A stretch of 64,000 nt of DNA from Sphingomonas hankookensis (GCF_028551275.1 NZ_CP117025.1:1359501-1423500), one strand, 5' to 3'. Positions 28,911 to 39,256 are shown, numbered from the stretch's first letter. Translations and numbers: made by a program. The notes: generated from the letters alone by a model not told the origin.

Positions 28911-30689
28911 TCACCCTGCCTCTTGAAACTGCAGATTCGCCAACCGCGCATACAGCCCGCCTTGCGCGATCAACTCGCCATGTCGGCCGCTCTCGACGAT
29001 CCGACCCTGATCCATCACGATGATCCGCGACGCCGCGCGTACCGTCGCCAGCCGGTGCGCGATGACGAGGGTCGTCCGGTTCGCCATCAGCCGGTCGAGC
29101 GCATCCTGCACCAGCCGCTCGCTCTCGGCATCGAGCGCCGAGGTCGCTTCGTCCAGCAACAGGATCGGCGCGTCGCGCAGCAGCGCGCGGGCGATCGCCA
29201 CCCGCTGCCGCTGGCCCCCCGACAGCCGTGCCCCGCCTTCGCCCAGATAGGTGTCGAGACCGTCGGGCAAGTCGCGCAGAAACGCACTGGCATTGGCGGC
29301 ATCGGCGGCGGCCCAGAGCTGTTCGTCGCTCGCATCCCAGCGGCCGTAGCGCAGATTGTCGCGGGCGGAGGCGGCGAAGATCACGGTTTCCTGCGGGACC
29401 ATCGCGATCCGCGCGCGCACCGCCGCCGGATCTGCATCGCGAACATCGACGCCATCGACCGCGACGCGGCCGGCTTCTGGATCGTAGAAGCGTTGGATCA
29501 GCTGGAACAGCGTCGACTTGCCGGCACCCGACGGGCCCACCACCGCCACCGTCTCCCCCGGCGTCACGTCGAGCGTGAAATCGGTCAGCGCGGCGACTTC
29601 CGGGCGGGTCGGATAATGGAAGGTGACGCCTGCGAACGCCACCGCGCCGCGCGCCGGTTCGGGCAGCGCGACCGGATTGGCCGGCGCGGCGATGACCGGG
29701 CGTTGCGCCAACAGGTCGGCCAGCCGCCCGGCGGCACCCGATGCACGCAGCAAATCGCCATAGACTTCGGTCAGCGCGCCGAACGACCCGGTCACCAGCG
29801 CAGCGGTCAGCACGAAGGCGGTGATCGCGCCGCCGGTCGTCCGCCCCGCCGCGACGTCGCTGACCGCATCCCACATGATGAGGGTGATCGCGGCGAACAA
29901 CATGCCGATGACGAAGGCGGTCATGATCGCCCGCGTCGCGAACCGTTTCTTGGCGGTGGCGAAGCCGCGATCAACCGCATCGGCGAAGCGTTCGCTCTCG
30001 CGGCGTTCCTGCCCGAACGCCTGCACGATCTTCATCGCGCCCAGCGTCTCCGACGCGACCGTCCCGATGTCGGCGATCCGGTCCTGGCTGCTGCGCGACA
30101 ATTTGCGCACCCGCCCGCCCAGCCACATGATCGGCAGCACGATCACCGGGATGCCGACGATCAGGTAGAGCGTCAGCTTGGGTTGCAGGCTGAAGAGATA
30201 GATGACCCCGCCGACGCCGACCAGCAGGTTGCGCAGCGCGACCGATACGGTGGTGCTGACGATCCCCTCGACGATCGCGGTGTCGGCGGTCAGGCGCGAC
30301 GCGATCTCGGACGGGCGGTTTTCCTCGAACCAGCCGGGCGACAGTGTCAGCAGGTTGCGATGCACCGCCAGCCGCAGATCGGCGACGGTCCGTTCGCCCA
30401 GCCACGACACGAAATAGAACCGCCCGGCGGTCGCGATCGCCAGCACGACGACGACGCCCAGCAGCCCTTCGAAATAGACGCCGATCTCGCTGACGCTCGC
30501 CCCTTCGGCAAAGCCGTTGTCGACCACCTTCTGAAAGGTGCGCGGGATCCACAATGTCGCGACCGCGGCGGTGACCAGCGACACCAGCGCGCCGACCAGT
30601 TGCAGCTTGTAGCGGATGGTGAAGCGCCAGATCAGCCGGAGCGCCGGCAGCATCTTCGCACGATCGGGGGCAGGGGGCGTGTCGGCCAT
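28911..30689 (-). CDS. MsbA-like ABC exporter (permease-ATPase half-transporter)
   Basis: The 592-residue protein has six membrane segments in the first 310 residues, followed by an ATPase domain with Walker A GPSGAGKST, signature LSGGQRQRVAIARALL and Walker B ILLLDEATSALD. It resembles lipid A/multidrug exporters and would work as a homodimer. The gene is monocistronic as far as seen. The substrate is not evident; MsbA itself cannot be claimed because several paralogues are usual. Confidence 0.9.
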   Translation of the reverse strand: MADTPPAPDRAKMLPALRLIWRFTIRYKLQLVGALVSLVTAAVATLWIPRTFQKVVDNGFAEGASVSEIGVYFEGLLGVVVVLAIATAGRFYFVSWLGERTVADLRLAVHRNLLTLSPGWFEENRPSEIASRLTADTAIVEGIVSTTVSVALRNLLVGVGGVIYLFSLQPKLTLYLIVGIPVIVLPIMWLGGRVRKLSRSSQDRIADIGTVASETLGAMKIVQAFGQERRESERFADAVDRGFATAKKRFATRAIMTAFVIGMLFAAITLIMWDAVSDVAAGRTTGGAITAFVLTAALVTGSFGALTEVYGDLLRASGAAGRLADLLAQRPVIAAPANPVALPEPARGAVAFAGVTFHYPTRPEVAALTDFTLDVTPGETVAVVGPSGAGKSTLFQLIQRFYDPEAGRVAVDGVDVRDADPAAVRARIAMVPQETVIFAASARDNLRYGRWDASDEQLWAAADAANASAFLRDLPDGLDTYLGEGGARLSGGQRQRVAIARALLRDAPILLLDEATSALDAESERLVQDALDRLMANRTTLVIAHRLATVRAASRIIVMDQGRIVESGRHGELIAQGGLYARLANLQFQEAG

Positions 30690-30899
30690 GGCGCTGCCTA
30701 GCGCCTGGGGCGGGCGACCGCAAAGGGAACCTCCGACCCCGTCATTGCTTCAACGTATCGAAGGGACGCGATGATGTGTCCACGCATGCGCTTTCAGCGC
30801 AGGGACAGATTTGGCGTGCGACGTTCGAAGCGTTGCCGATGGCAACGAATCGCTATATTTTCACTGGTACGGGTAGTCCCCGTCAGAGAAGGTCCGGGG

Positions 30900-32138
30900 A
30901 TGCCCATGTTGTACGACGCTTATGAATGGCAACGCTCGCTGCTGGCCGGGGCCAGCGCGATGGCGAATTTCAGCGCGGGGCTGTTGCAGAACCCCAGCAA
31001 TCCGTTCGCCTATTTCGGTGGTGGCCCGGTGCTGGGATCGGCGTTGCAGGTGTTCGCCCATGCCGCCGCGCCGCGCGGCAAGCCGGCCTTCGGCCTCACC
31101 ACCACGACGATCGACAGCAAGCCGGTGGCGGTGCGCGAGGAGATCGTGCTGCGCCGCCCGTTCGGGCAGCTCAAGCGCTTCGTCCGCGAAGGGGTGGAGG
31201 GCAGCCCCAAGCTGCTGATCGTCGCGCCGATGAGCGGCCATTATGCGACGCTGCTGCGCGGCACGGTCGAACGCATGCTCCCCTTCGCCGATGTCTACAT
31301 CACCGACTGGCGCGATGCGAAGCTGGTGCCGGTCGGCGACGGCAGCTTCGACCTCGACGACTATATCGACTATGTCATCGCCTTCCTCGAAAAGATCGGC
31401 GAGACGGGCGATGCCCGCGCGCATGTGCTGGCGGTGTGCCAGCCCTCGGTCCCGGTCTATGCCGCGACCGCGCTGATGGGGGCGGACGAGCATCCCAACC
31501 GGCCGCGCACGCTGACCATGATGGGCGGGCCGATCGACACGCGGCAGGCGCCGACCGCGGTCAACATTCTGGCGACCGAACGGCCGCACGCGTGGTTCGA
31601 ACAGAATGTCATCGCGACCGTGCCGATGACTTATCCCGGTGCCGGTCGCCGCGTCTATCCGGGCTTCCTGCAGCTGGCCGGCTTCATGAGCATGAACCTG
31701 GGCAGCCACATGATCTCGCACTGGGAGATGTTCAAGCATCTGGTGCAGGGTGATGGCGAAGGCGCGGGCGCGACCCAGCGTTTCTATGACGAATATCGCG
31801 CGGTGTGCGACATGACCGCCGAATTCTATCTCCAGACGATCGACCTGGTGTTCCAGACCCATGCCCTGCCCGAAGGAACGATGAAGCATCGCGGGCGGCC
31901 GGTCGATCCGGGCGCGATCACCGACACCGCGATCCTCGCGATCGAGGGCGAGCGCGACGATATTTCGGGATTGGGCCAGACCCGCGCCGCGCTGACGCTG
32001 GCGACCGCGCTGCCCGACGACATGAAGCAGTACCATATGGCGCCCGAGGTCGGCCATTACGGTATCTTCAACGGATCGAAATGGCGCAACCGCATCGCGC
32101 CGGTGCTGGAGGAATGGATCGCCCGCCACGACGGCTGA
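30900..32138 (+). CDS. phaZ: intracellular polyhydroxyalkanoate depolymerase
   Basis: The 412-residue protein breaks down stored PHA granules. It starts MPMLYDAYEWQRSLLAGAS and carries the intracellular PhaZ nucleophile motif AVCQPSVPVYAA, with Cys180 in place of the usual lipase-box serine. DWRDAKLVP and APEVGHYGIFNGSKWR, carrying the catalytic His, complete the family picture. The ATG at 30900 has AGAAGG nine bases upstream; the upstream frame is not PhaZ-like. A strong terminator follows. Confidence 0.93.
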   Translation: MPMLYDAYEWQRSLLAGASAMANFSAGLLQNPSNPFAYFGGGPVLGSALQVFAHAAAPRGKPAFGLTTTTIDSKPVAVREEIVLRRPFGQLKRFVREGVEGSPKLLIVAPMSGHYATLLRGTVERMLPFADVYITDWRDAKLVPVGDGSFDLDDYIDYVIAFLEKIGETGDARAHVLAVCQPSVPVYAATALMGADEHPNRPRTLTMMGGPIDTRQAPTAVNILATERPHAWFEQNVIATVPMTYPGAGRRVYPGFLQLAGFMSMNLGSHMISHWEMFKHLVQGDGEGAGATQRFYDEYRAVCDMTAEFYLQTIDLVFQTHALPEGTMKHRGRPVDPGAITDTAILAIEGERDDISGLGQTRAALTLATALPDDMKQYHMAPEVGHYGIFNGSKWRNRIAPVLEEWIARHDG

Positions 32139-32164
32139 TCCGTTAGTTCGGGTACAAGGAACGG

Positions 32165-32196
32165 GAAGGGCGGGGGCTGCAAGACCCCCGCCCTTC
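32165..32196. terminator. bidirectional terminator between phaZ and the PPOX gene
   Basis: A perfect 12-base stem, GAAGGGCGGGGG with CCCCCGCCCTTC, around an 8-base loop lies between two converging genes. It should act in both directions. Confidence 0.75.
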
Positions 32197-32202
32197 GTCC
32201 AT

Positions 32203-32682
32203 TCAGACGTCGACGACGGCGTGGCTGCCGGCTTCGTCCCCGCCCTTGATCGTCTGGCCGGTGAACATCTTCAGCTTGCCGAGCAGCGACTGGTCGGTTT
32301 CCCACACCTCGGCATCGTCGAGGTCGAAGCGCAGCATCAGCAGCGACGGGTCCTGCCGGCCCTGTTCGTACCAAGCCTCGACCTGCTTCGACCAATATTT
32401 GTCGATGATGGCCGGATCGCTTTCCTCGGTCAGCGTGCCTGCGATGCAGGCGAACAGGTCGTGCCCCTTGGCGACGAACTGCACCATCGCCGGACCGCCC
32501 TCGGCTGCACGGTTGTCGCGCTTGGTATAGAACCAGAATTCGCTGTGCGCGTCCTCGTCCAGCACGGCGTACATCGGTTCGGCATGCTGGTGCTTGCCGG
32601 TCAGGCCCAGCATGACATAGGGGCTGGCCGCCATCGCCTTCCACATGGCGTCGCGGATTTCGGCGGGGCTCTTGTTCGACAT
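32203..32682 (-). CDS. pyridoxamine 5'-phosphate oxidase-fold general stress protein
   Basis: The 159-residue protein has a split-barrel flavin fold like E. coli/Bacillus general stress protein 26 homologues. The segments AEPMYAVLDEDAHSEFWFYT and CIAGTLTEESDPAIIDKYWS are typical. It probably binds a flavin, F420 or haem; the actual reaction is unknown. GGAAGG lies just upstream of ATG at 32682, and the upstream frame is a shadow. It converges on phaZ. Confidence 0.82.
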   Translation of the reverse strand: MSNKSPAEIRDAMWKAMAASPYVMLGLTGKHQHAEPMYAVLDEDAHSEFWFYTKRDNRAAEGGPAMVQFVAKGHDLFACIAGTLTEESDPAIIDKYWSKQVEAWYEQGRQDPSLLMLRFDLDDAEVWETDQSLLGKLKMFTGQTIKGGDEAGSHAVVDV

Positions 32683-32818
32683 GGATTTTCCTTCCTGGGT
32701 AGGTGACCCGACAACGACCCAGAACGCACAGGTTTCCCGCGAAGACGGCGCATGCAAATCCCATTGCGCAACGCGCCGGACTTCCCTAGTGCCTCCCCAC
32801 CGCGCAACGCGCGATCGC

Positions 32819-32893
32819 TGGGGCGTCGCCAAGCGGTAAGGCACCGGTTTTTGGTACCGGCATTCGTAGGTTCGAATCCTGCCGCCCCAGCCA
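32819..32893 (+). tRNA. tRNA-Gln (anticodon UUG)
   Basis: A full cloverleaf is visible. The acceptor stem is TGGGGCG/CGCCCCA, with discriminator G and genomically encoded CCA. The anticodon stem CCGGT/ACCGG carries loop TTTTGGT, giving anticodon TTG (32851-32853). The T arm contains GTTCGAATC. It is the junction between core genes and the accessory region and a likely integration site for the element whose integrase remnant follows. Confidence 0.95.
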
Positions 32894-32985
32894 ATTTGCC
32901 ATCTAAGTTATTGTTTTAGCGGCAGAAAATTGGTCTCAGCCACTGGATTGGGCCGGTGGGTGTGACGGCTCCATGTGGAGATGCC

Positions 32986-33924
32986 GTGCCTGCAATTCAA
33001 AATGTCGAGCGCAGAGGCGCCGTCTATTACTGGCGCCGTACCGTCCGTTTTCAGGTTGGTAAGCCTTTCACCCTACGCCTCAGCCTCCGAACTACCGCCC
33101 AGGCGGTGGCGCGCAGCATGGGGTGCGCGATGACCGCGAAGAGCGAGACTTTGAAAATGACCTTGGGCCAGGACGGCGGAGCCGCAAGCCTGACAACGAC
33201 CCAAAAGGCCGGGATCTTCCGTAGGGCGATGGAGGAGATGCGCGACCATCTCGAGTTGGTCCACGTCGGATTCCAGCGTACTGATCCGAACGCCACCTTT
33301 TTGATCGAGGGCCTCGTCGGCATCTACGAAGCAATGCTCCGGGATTTCGTCGTGAATGGCGTCCCAACGAACGTCGGTAGTCGCGAGCATGTCGAGGCGC
33401 GATTTCCAAGCCTGACGGACGACCAGAAGGAGACACTGATCGACTTCTTTGCCGATCGACCAGACTGGCGTGACCGGTCCCTCGACAAGGCCGCGTGTGA
33501 CCTTCGCGCGTCAGGCGTATGCGAAACCGCCGACAATCTCGACATTGCCCGGAAGGTCAATCTCGAAGGACGGCTCGCCGCCGCTCTTGAATATCGGCGG
33601 CGACTGGTCGATCCCGCAACGATGTGGACTGGCATGATCGACGATCGCGCCGCGTCTGGGCCGATGCCCTTCGCTGCGGTTGCCGCTGTACCCGCGGCCG
33701 TTGCTACCACGGCGCCGCCGCCGGAGTCCCAGGTCGCCGAGCCATGGGCATCGATGACGCCGACCCAAGCGGCGGAACGCTTCATCGCCGACAATCCCAA
33801 GATCGTTGGTGACGCGAGGCGGAAGGCGCGCTGGACCGCGAAGACCCGGACGCAATTCCTGTCAGCGGCGCGCCTGCTTGAAAAGAGCTATGGTGCCCGC
33901 CCGATACGGCTCGTCGTGCGGAAG
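32986..33924 (+). pseudogene. tyrosine-type integrase, truncated by IS21-family insertion
   Basis: The reading frame starts at a GTG (PAIQNVERRGAVYYWRRTVR), like the DUF6538-type N-terminus of phage/island integrases. It continues through a SAM-like core-binding segment (MTPTQAAERFIADNPK, RTQFLSAARLLEKSYGARPI). The frame then enters the IS at 33925, and the catalytic domain with its Arg-His-Arg-Tyr residues is missing. No catalytic remnant is seen beyond the IS, so more DNA was lost. Its position 93 bases after tRNA-Gln fits an integrase beside its attachment site. Confidence 0.75.
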
Positions 33925-34019
33925 TGTGGATCGGCGTGGAAAAGGGACCCCGGTAGCGGGGTGATCGGCGTCGAAAAGGGACCCCTCATCCCGTTGGTCT
34001 AGGCTGTTCGCTTGGCGGT

Positions 34020-35552
34020 GTGTCAGGCGGCGAGATCGGGATGCTGGTATTGGAGACGGTGTTGAGGATCCGGCGCGAGCACGCGTCGGGGAAGGCCATC
34101 AAGGCGATAGCGCGGGACCTGCACCTGTCGCGCAAGGTGGTGCGCAAGGCGATCCGGGCGCCGGAAGCGGACATGGGGTATCGGCGGGAGGTACAGCCGC
34201 TGCCGAAGCTGGGGCCATTTCAGGCGCGACTGGATGCGTTGCTGGAGGAAGATGAGGCACGGCCGCGGCGCGAGAAGCTGCGCCTCACGCGCATCCACGA
34301 CCTGCTGCTGCGCGAGGGGTTCGACGGCTCGTACGACGCGGTGCGGCGTTATGCGGCCCGCTGGCGCCGGGCGCGACGTCGCGATGTGATGAATGCGCCG
34401 GCGTTCATCCCGCTGCTGTTCCGGCCGGGCGAGGCTTACCAGTTCGACTGGAGCCACGAGGACGTGGAGATTTCGGGCAAGCCGATGCGGGTAAAGGTCG
34501 CGCATGTCCGGCTATGCGCGTCGCGGGCAATGTATGTGCGAGCCTATCCCCGCGAGACACAGGAGATGCTGTTCGACGCGCATGCGCGGGCGTTTGCCTT
34601 CTTCGGAGGTGTGCCGACGCGCGGCATCTACGACAACATGAAGACGGCGGTCACGAGCGTGTTCACGGGCAAGGAGCGTGTCTTCAACCGGCGCTTCCTG
34701 GTCATGGCCAACCATTACATGGTCGAGCCGACCGCCTGCTCGCCGGCGTCGGGCTGGGAGAAAGGTCAGGTCGAGAACCAGGTGCAAACCGCACGCGGCC
34801 GCTTCTTCCAGCCACGCCTGCGATTTACCAGCCTCGAGGAGCTGAACGGTTGGCTGGAGGCCGAGTGTCGGCGCTGGACAGAGTTGCACCAGCATCCCGA
34901 GCAGAAGGAACTGACGGTTGCTCAGGCCTGGGCTGCCGAGCGCAGCGTGCTCCAGCCTGTTGTCGCACCCTTCGACGGCTTTCATGAGAGCGAGCATGCG
35001 GTAAGCGGCACATGCCTCATCAGCTTCGACCGCAACCGCTACTCCGTTTCTGCCAGGGTGGTGCGACGTGCCGTTCAGGTCCGCGCCTATGCCGACCGCA
35101 TCGTCGTGCGCTGCGACGGGGAAGTCGTCGCCGACCATCCCCGGTTTTTCGGCCGGGACCGGACCATCTACGACCCGTGGCATTATCTGCCGGTGTTGGC
35201 GACCAAGCCGGGCGCCCTGCGGAACGGCGCGCCGTTCCAGGGCTGGGAGCTGCCGCCTGCGCTGGCACGACTGCGGCGCAAGCTTGGCGTCGGTGACGAT
35301 GCCGACCGGCGGTTCGTGCGGGTGCTGGCCGCGGTGCTCGACGACGGACTCGAGGCGGTGGAAGCGGCCGTGCGCGAAGCATTGCTGGCCGGCGTCGCCA
35401 GCGACGACGTCATCGTCAACATCCTGGCCCGCCGGCGCGAACCGCCGCGACCGCTGACTATTGTCACGCCAGAAGATCTGGCGCTGCGCCATCCGCCCCG
35501 CGCCGACTGCAACCGCTATGACAGCCTGCGAGGCCTCCATGCAGCGGCATGA
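34020..35552 (+). CDS. istA: IS21-family transposase IstA
   Basis: The 510-residue protein has an N-terminal helix-turn-helix ([20 protein letters not shown]) and a DDE integrase core: [23 protein letters not shown] and [12 protein letters not shown]-terminal Mu-type domain with [11 protein letters not shown] follows. The start is GTG at 34020 or ATG at 34041. It catalyses transposition with IstB and overlaps istB by 14 bases, the usual IS21 layout. Confidence 0.93.
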   Translation: MSGGEIGMLVLETVLRIRREHASGKAIKAIARDLHLSRKVVRKAIRAPEADMGYRREVQPLPKLGPFQARLDALLEEDEARPRREKLRLTRIHDLLLREGFDGSYDAVRRYAARWRRARRRDVMNAPAFIPLLFRPGEAYQFDWSHEDVEISGKPMRVKVAHVRLCASRAMYVRAYPRETQEMLFDAHARAFAFFGGVPTRGIYDNMKTAVTSVFTGKERVFNRRFLVMANHYMVEPTACSPASGWEKGQVENQVQTARGRFFQPRLRFTSLEELNGWLEAECRRWTELHQHPEQKELTVAQAWAAERSVLQPVVAPFDGFHESEHAVSGTCLISFDRNRYSVSARVVRRAVQVRAYADRIVVRCDGEVVADHPRFFGRDRTIYDPWHYLPVLATKPGALRNGAPFQGWELPPALARLRRKLGVGDDADRRFVRVLAAVLDDGLEAVEAAVREALLAGVASDDVIVNILARRREPPRPLTIVTPEDLALRHPPRADCNRYDSLRGLHAAA

Positions 35553-36267
35553 GATGATGACGGCCATGACCGAGTTGGGGCTGAAGGGCATGGCTGGCGC
35601 TTTCGACGAGGCGGTCACTACCGGTCTCCAGCGCAAGCGCACGACCATGGAGGTCCTGACCGACCTGCTGCGTGCCGAGGCGACGCACCGCCATGCAGCC
35701 TCGGTCCGTTACCGGATGTCGGCCGCCAGGTTGCCCGCGGTGAAGGACCTCGACGCCTTCGTCTTCGGCGACACTCCCATCAACGAGGGACTGGTGCGCT
35801 CGCTGTACAGCGGCTCGTTTCTTCCGGGCCGACGCAACGTCGTGCTGGTCGGTGGAACGGGTACCGGCAAGACGCATCTCGCCACCGCCATCACCGCCAA
35901 TGTGGTACGAGCCGGCGCCCGCGGACGCTACTTCAACACAGTGGACCTGGTGAACCGACTCGAGGAGGAAACGCGCCTTGGCAAGGCCGGCACGCTGGCG
36001 GCCCAGCTCTCGCGCCTCGACCTCGTGGTGCTCGACGAGCTTGGCTACCTGCCGTTTGCACGCTCGGGCGGTCAAATGCTCTTCCACCTCGTCAGCAAGC
36101 TCTACGAGCAGACCTCCGTCATCGTCACCACGAACCTCGCCTTTGGCGAGTGGCCGACCGTCTTTGGCGACCCCAAGATGACCACCGCACTGCTCGACCG
36201 TATTACCCACCATTGCGACATCGTCGAAACCGGCAACGACAGCTGGCGCTTCAAACATCGAAGCTGA
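35539..36267 (+). CDS. istB: IS21-family helper ATPase IstB
   Basis: The 242-residue AAA+ ATPase has Walker [12 protein letters not shown] and Walker [14 protein letters not shown], and ends [18 protein letters not shown] like other IstB proteins. It loads target DNA for IstA. The ATG at 35539 fits the family N-terminus [18 protein letters not shown]. Confidence 0.94.
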   Translation: MQRHEMMTAMTELGLKGMAGAFDEAVTTGLQRKRTTMEVLTDLLRAEATHRHAASVRYRMSAARLPAVKDLDAFVFGDTPINEGLVRSLYSGSFLPGRRNVVLVGGTGTGKTHLATAITANVVRAGARGRYFNTVDLVNRLEEETRLGKAGTLAAQLSRLDLVVLDELGYLPFARSGGQMLFHLVSKLYEQTSVIVTTNLAFGEWPTVFGDPKMTTALLDRITHHCDIVETGNDSWRFKHRS

Positions 36268-36554
36268 CGCCCAGGACCACCGGCAGAGAACGCTTCGCGC
36301 TGGTTGCGCCTCCGGTCGGGCTACGCCCGCCCTACGCCGCAACCAGCGCGAACGGTGCACCCGTCATACCCGTAACGCTGCTCGACGAAGGGGGTCCCTT
36401 TTGGACGCCGATAGGGGGTCCTTTTTGGACGCCGATTGACAGATGAATGGGGTTCCGCGTTCATCCGATACCGCTGAGACTGCAGAAAGGTGGTCCTGCT
36501 AGAGGCCGCAATGTAGAATTCTGTTCTTCGTGCATAGATATGGGGGCAAGCGAT

Positions 36555-37013
36555 ATGGATCGATTCGACTGCGCGATCCTGGCGGAACTGGAACAGGATT
36601 CGCGACAGGGCTTCGGCACAATCGCGGACAAGGTGGGACTGTCGAAAACGCCGTGCTGGAACCGCGTCCAGTCGCTCGAACAGCGTCGGGTCATCACCGG
36701 CTATCGCGCCACGATAGATCCGCACGCCATCGGCTTGCGGCTTAGCGCCTTTGTCGAGGTATCGGTCGACTTCGCCCATCATGCCGCGTTCGAAGCCGCC
36801 GTGCTCGACCATGCGGCCATACTCGACTGCTATACGGTCGCTGGTGACGGCGACTATTTGCTCCATGTCATCACCCGCGACGTCGAGACGCTGGACGGAC
36901 TGTTGCGTAGCGAACTGAGCCGGCTTCCCGGCGTTCAGCGCTTTGCGTCGACCATTTGCATGAAGACGATCAAGCGCGCCGCACCGCTAATGGCTGCGGT
37001 CAAGGTCGCCTGA
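36555..37013 (+). CDS. Lrp/AsnC-family transcriptional regulator
   Basis: The 152-residue protein has an N-terminal winged helix (FDCAILAELEQDSRQGFGTI, then KVGLSKTPCWNRVQSLE) and a C-terminal RAM ligand domain with CYTVAGDGDYLLHVIT. It would bind an amino acid or related ligand. The ATG at 36555 is the family start; ATG at 36540 adds five residues. It lies just past the IS21 element and 125 bases before a co-directional TonB receptor, which it may regulate. Confidence 0.88.
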   Translation: MDRFDCAILAELEQDSRQGFGTIADKVGLSKTPCWNRVQSLEQRRVITGYRATIDPHAIGLRLSAFVEVSVDFAHHAAFEAAVLDHAAILDCYTVAGDGDYLLHVITRDVETLDGLLRSELSRLPGVQRFASTICMKTIKRAAPLMAAVKVA

Positions 37014-37104
37014 CCGGCTCGTTATCTTTCCGGAACGTTACATTTCTTGTCTCTGCCCAATCGGGTTGACGCCCCGACGTCCGATATTGCACCTGCCCCG
37101 CAAA

Positions 37105-37119
37105 TGCTAATCACTCGCA
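37105..37119. promoter_or_regulatory. possible Fur-type operator before the TonB receptor
   Basis: TGCTAATCACTCGCA is a 7-1-7 dyad with five of seven paired positions matching, about 20 bases before the receptor start. It resembles Fur-box-like sites before siderophore receptors in Gram-negatives. This is pattern-based only. Confidence 0.35.
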
Positions 37120-37138
37120 AGAGTAATAAGGGGGTTTC

Positions 37139-39256
37139 ATGGCAATCGGATTGGGCCGCAGGGTATCGGCAGGGGCGTTGGCTTGGGCGCTGACACTCGC
37201 GCCAGCCGTCGCGCAGACGCAGGCCGGGGCGAGCGATAGCGAGGATGTGGCGGCCCCCGACATCGTCGTCACCGCCTCTGGGTATGAGCAGCGCATCATC
37301 GAGGCACCGGCCAGCATCAGCGTGCTCGACCGCGCGAACCTTGAGGCAAAGCGCTTCGGCAGTCTCGCCGAGGCGTTGCAGGACGTGCAGGGCATCGATG
37401 TCGGCGGGGAGGCGGGCAAGACCGGCGGGATGAACATCTCGATCCGCGGGATGCCGAGCGACTATACGCTGATCCTGCTCGATGGTCGGCGACAGAACCC
37501 GCCGGGTGGCGTCACGCCCAACGGCTTCGGCGAAACCACGACCAGCTTCCTGCCGCCCTTCTCGGCGATCGACCGGATCGAGGTCGTGCGCGGACCGATG
37601 TCGACGCTGTATGGGTCCGACGCGATGGGCGGGGTCGTCAACATCATTACCCGCAAGGTCGGGAACCGCTGGGTCGGAACGGCGACCGCCGAAAGCACGA
37701 TCCAAGGGGACGACCGGTTCGGCAATATCCAGTCGGTGAACGGCTTCGCACAGGGGCCGGTGGTCCGCGACCTGATTGGCCTGACGCTGTGGGGCAGCCT
37801 GTTCCACCGCGAAGGATCGGACATCCCGATCCCCGGCGATCCCGCGCTGACCCTCGGCCGCAATCCGGTGCGCGCCGATATCTACAATTACGGCGCCCGC
37901 CTGTCGCTGACCCCGCATGCGGATCATGATCTTTGGATCGAGGCGGATCGCAACACTCAGGCCTATGACAATAGCGAAGGGCGGCTCGGCACGCTGGGGT
38001 CGGGCGGCTATGCACCGGAATTGCAGTTCAACCGGTCCAACTATGTCGTCGCGCATAGCTGGCGCAGTGGCCTGGGTACGCTCGACACGACGCTGACCCG
38101 CAACGAAACCGCGACGATCGGTCGCCTGATCCCGCGTGGCACACCGGGCAAGGTGGCGGGCAGTCCGCGCACGCTGGAGGCGCGCAACGACATTATCGAT
38201 TCCCGCTTTGCCGGACGGCAGGGGCCGCTCGCCTTCACCCTCGGCGGCCAATATTGGCATGCCCGCATGGTGGAGGGGGTCGCGCCCGAACCGTTCACCT
38301 TCACCCAATGGGCGGGCTTTGCCGAAGCGACGCTGACCCTCGCTGAAGGCTTCAACCTGACCGGCGGCGTGCGCTATGACGATCATTCGACCTTCGGCAA
38401 TAAATGGTCGCCGCGTGCCTATGCGGTGTGGAACGTCACCGACGCGCTGACCGTGAAGGGCGGCGTCAGTCGCGGGTTCAAGACCCCGCGCGTCGAACAG
38501 ATTGCCGAGGGGATCATCGGCTTCGGCAATCAGGGGCGCACCCCGTTGCTGGGCACGCCGAACCTCATTCCCGAAACCAGCACCAGCTACGAAGCCGGTG
38601 TCTATTACGACGCCGATGGCTGGTTCAGCGGCAACGTCATGCTGTTCAACAACGACTTCACCGACAAGATCGCCGCCGGACCGGGCATCCCCAATTGCCA
38701 GTTCGCCGGCAATCCGAACCGGCCGGGCTGTCTGGACGTGGGGCCGTTCCCGGCGGTCGACCTGTTCGCGCAGTCGATCAACATCGACAAGGCCCGCGCA
38801 CGCGGCGTCGAAGCGGCGGGCACATTCGCCTTCAGCCCCGCCGTATCGCTCACCACCAACTATACCTATACCGAAACCGAACAGCTGAGCGGTGCCGACC
38901 GGGGCCTGCCGCTGATTGGTATTCCGCGGCATATGCTCAACGGCAATCTGCGCTGGAAGCTGGGGGAAAAGGCGAATCTGTGGACGCGCGCCGAAGTCCG
39001 CTCCAGCCGTTATCGCGGCAACAACGAACAGCAGCGCGCGATCGGCGATTTCCGCGGCTACGAGCTGTTCCATGTCGGCGGCAGCTATCAGGTAACCGAC
39101 ACCTTCCGTCTATCGGCGGCGATCTACAACATCCTCGATACCGATTATGCCGTGTACGAACCCTATCGCAGCGGTGCCAACACCGTGTTCACCCCGGCCT
39201 ATGCGATCAATCAGGAGGGGCGACGGCTCTGGCTGTCGGCCAATGTCGATTTCTGA
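37139..39256 (+). CDS. TonB-dependent outer-membrane receptor, siderophore/CirA-like
   Basis: This 705-residue protein has a signal peptide ending near AVAQ, a TonB box region (DIVVTAS) and a plug (about residues 50-165, with LAEALQDVQGIDVGG, ILLDGRRQNP and GPMSTLYGSDAMGGVVNIIT). A 22-strand barrel ends in aromatic RLWLSANVDF. The layout matches the FepA/CirA group of ligand-gated metal-chelate importers. Its 3' end overlaps the convergent monooxygenase gene by 46 bases. The ligand is unknown. Confidence 0.9.
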   Translation: MAIGLGRRVSAGALAWALTLAPAVAQTQAGASDSEDVAAPDIVVTASGYEQRIIEAPASISVLDRANLEAKRFGSLAEALQDVQGIDVGGEAGKTGGMNISIRGMPSDYTLILLDGRRQNPPGGVTPNGFGETTTSFLPPFSAIDRIEVVRGPMSTLYGSDAMGGVVNIITRKVGNRWVGTATAESTIQGDDRFGNIQSVNGFAQGPVVRDLIGLTLWGSLFHREGSDIPIPGDPALTLGRNPVRADIYNYGARLSLTPHADHDLWIEADRNTQAYDNSEGRLGTLGSGGYAPELQFNRSNYVVAHSWRSGLGTLDTTLTRNETATIGRLIPRGTPGKVAGSPRTLEARNDIIDSRFAGRQGPLAFTLGGQYWHARMVEGVAPEPFTFTQWAGFAEATLTLAEGFNLTGGVRYDDHSTFGNKWSPRAYAVWNVTDALTVKGGVSRGFKTPRVEQIAEGIIGFGNQGRTPLLGTPNLIPETSTSYEAGVYYDADGWFSGNVMLFNNDFTDKIAAGPGIPNCQFAGNPNRPGCLDVGPFPAVDLFAQSINIDKARARGVEAAGTFAFSPAVSLTTNYTYTETEQLSGADRGLPLIGIPRHMLNGNLRWKLGEKANLWTRAEVRSSRYRGNNEQQRAIGDFRGYELFHVGGSYQVTDTFRLSAAIYNILDTDYAVYEPYRSGANTVFTPAYAINQEGRRLWLSANVDF

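Larger units (their letters stand above)
33925..36441 (+). mobile_element. IS21-family insertion sequence, complete
   Basis: The element is 2,517 bases long. The left end reads TGTGGATCGGCGTGG and the right end, inverted, reads TGTCAATCGGCGTCC. Each end holds two copies of an internal repeat with core TCGGCGT then AAAAGGGACCCC. It encodes the IS21 pair istA and istB with overlapping frames. Intact ends and genes suggest recent activity. No clear target duplication is seen, so insertion may have come with an adjacent deletion. Confidence 0.85.

Noticed and set aside
30690..30899. N-terminal extension of phaZ starting at 30771
   Set aside because: The 43 extra residues are Arg-rich and unlike PhaZ; a good ribosome-binding site precedes ATG at 30900.
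34512..36360. Long reverse-strand frames opposite istA/istB
   Set aside because: No recognisable family; the forward frames are clear IstA and IstB.
36432..36448. Target-site duplication flanking the IS21 element
   Set aside because: Bases before 33925 (GCGGAAG) and after 36441 (GATGAAT) do not match, so no duplication can be claimed.
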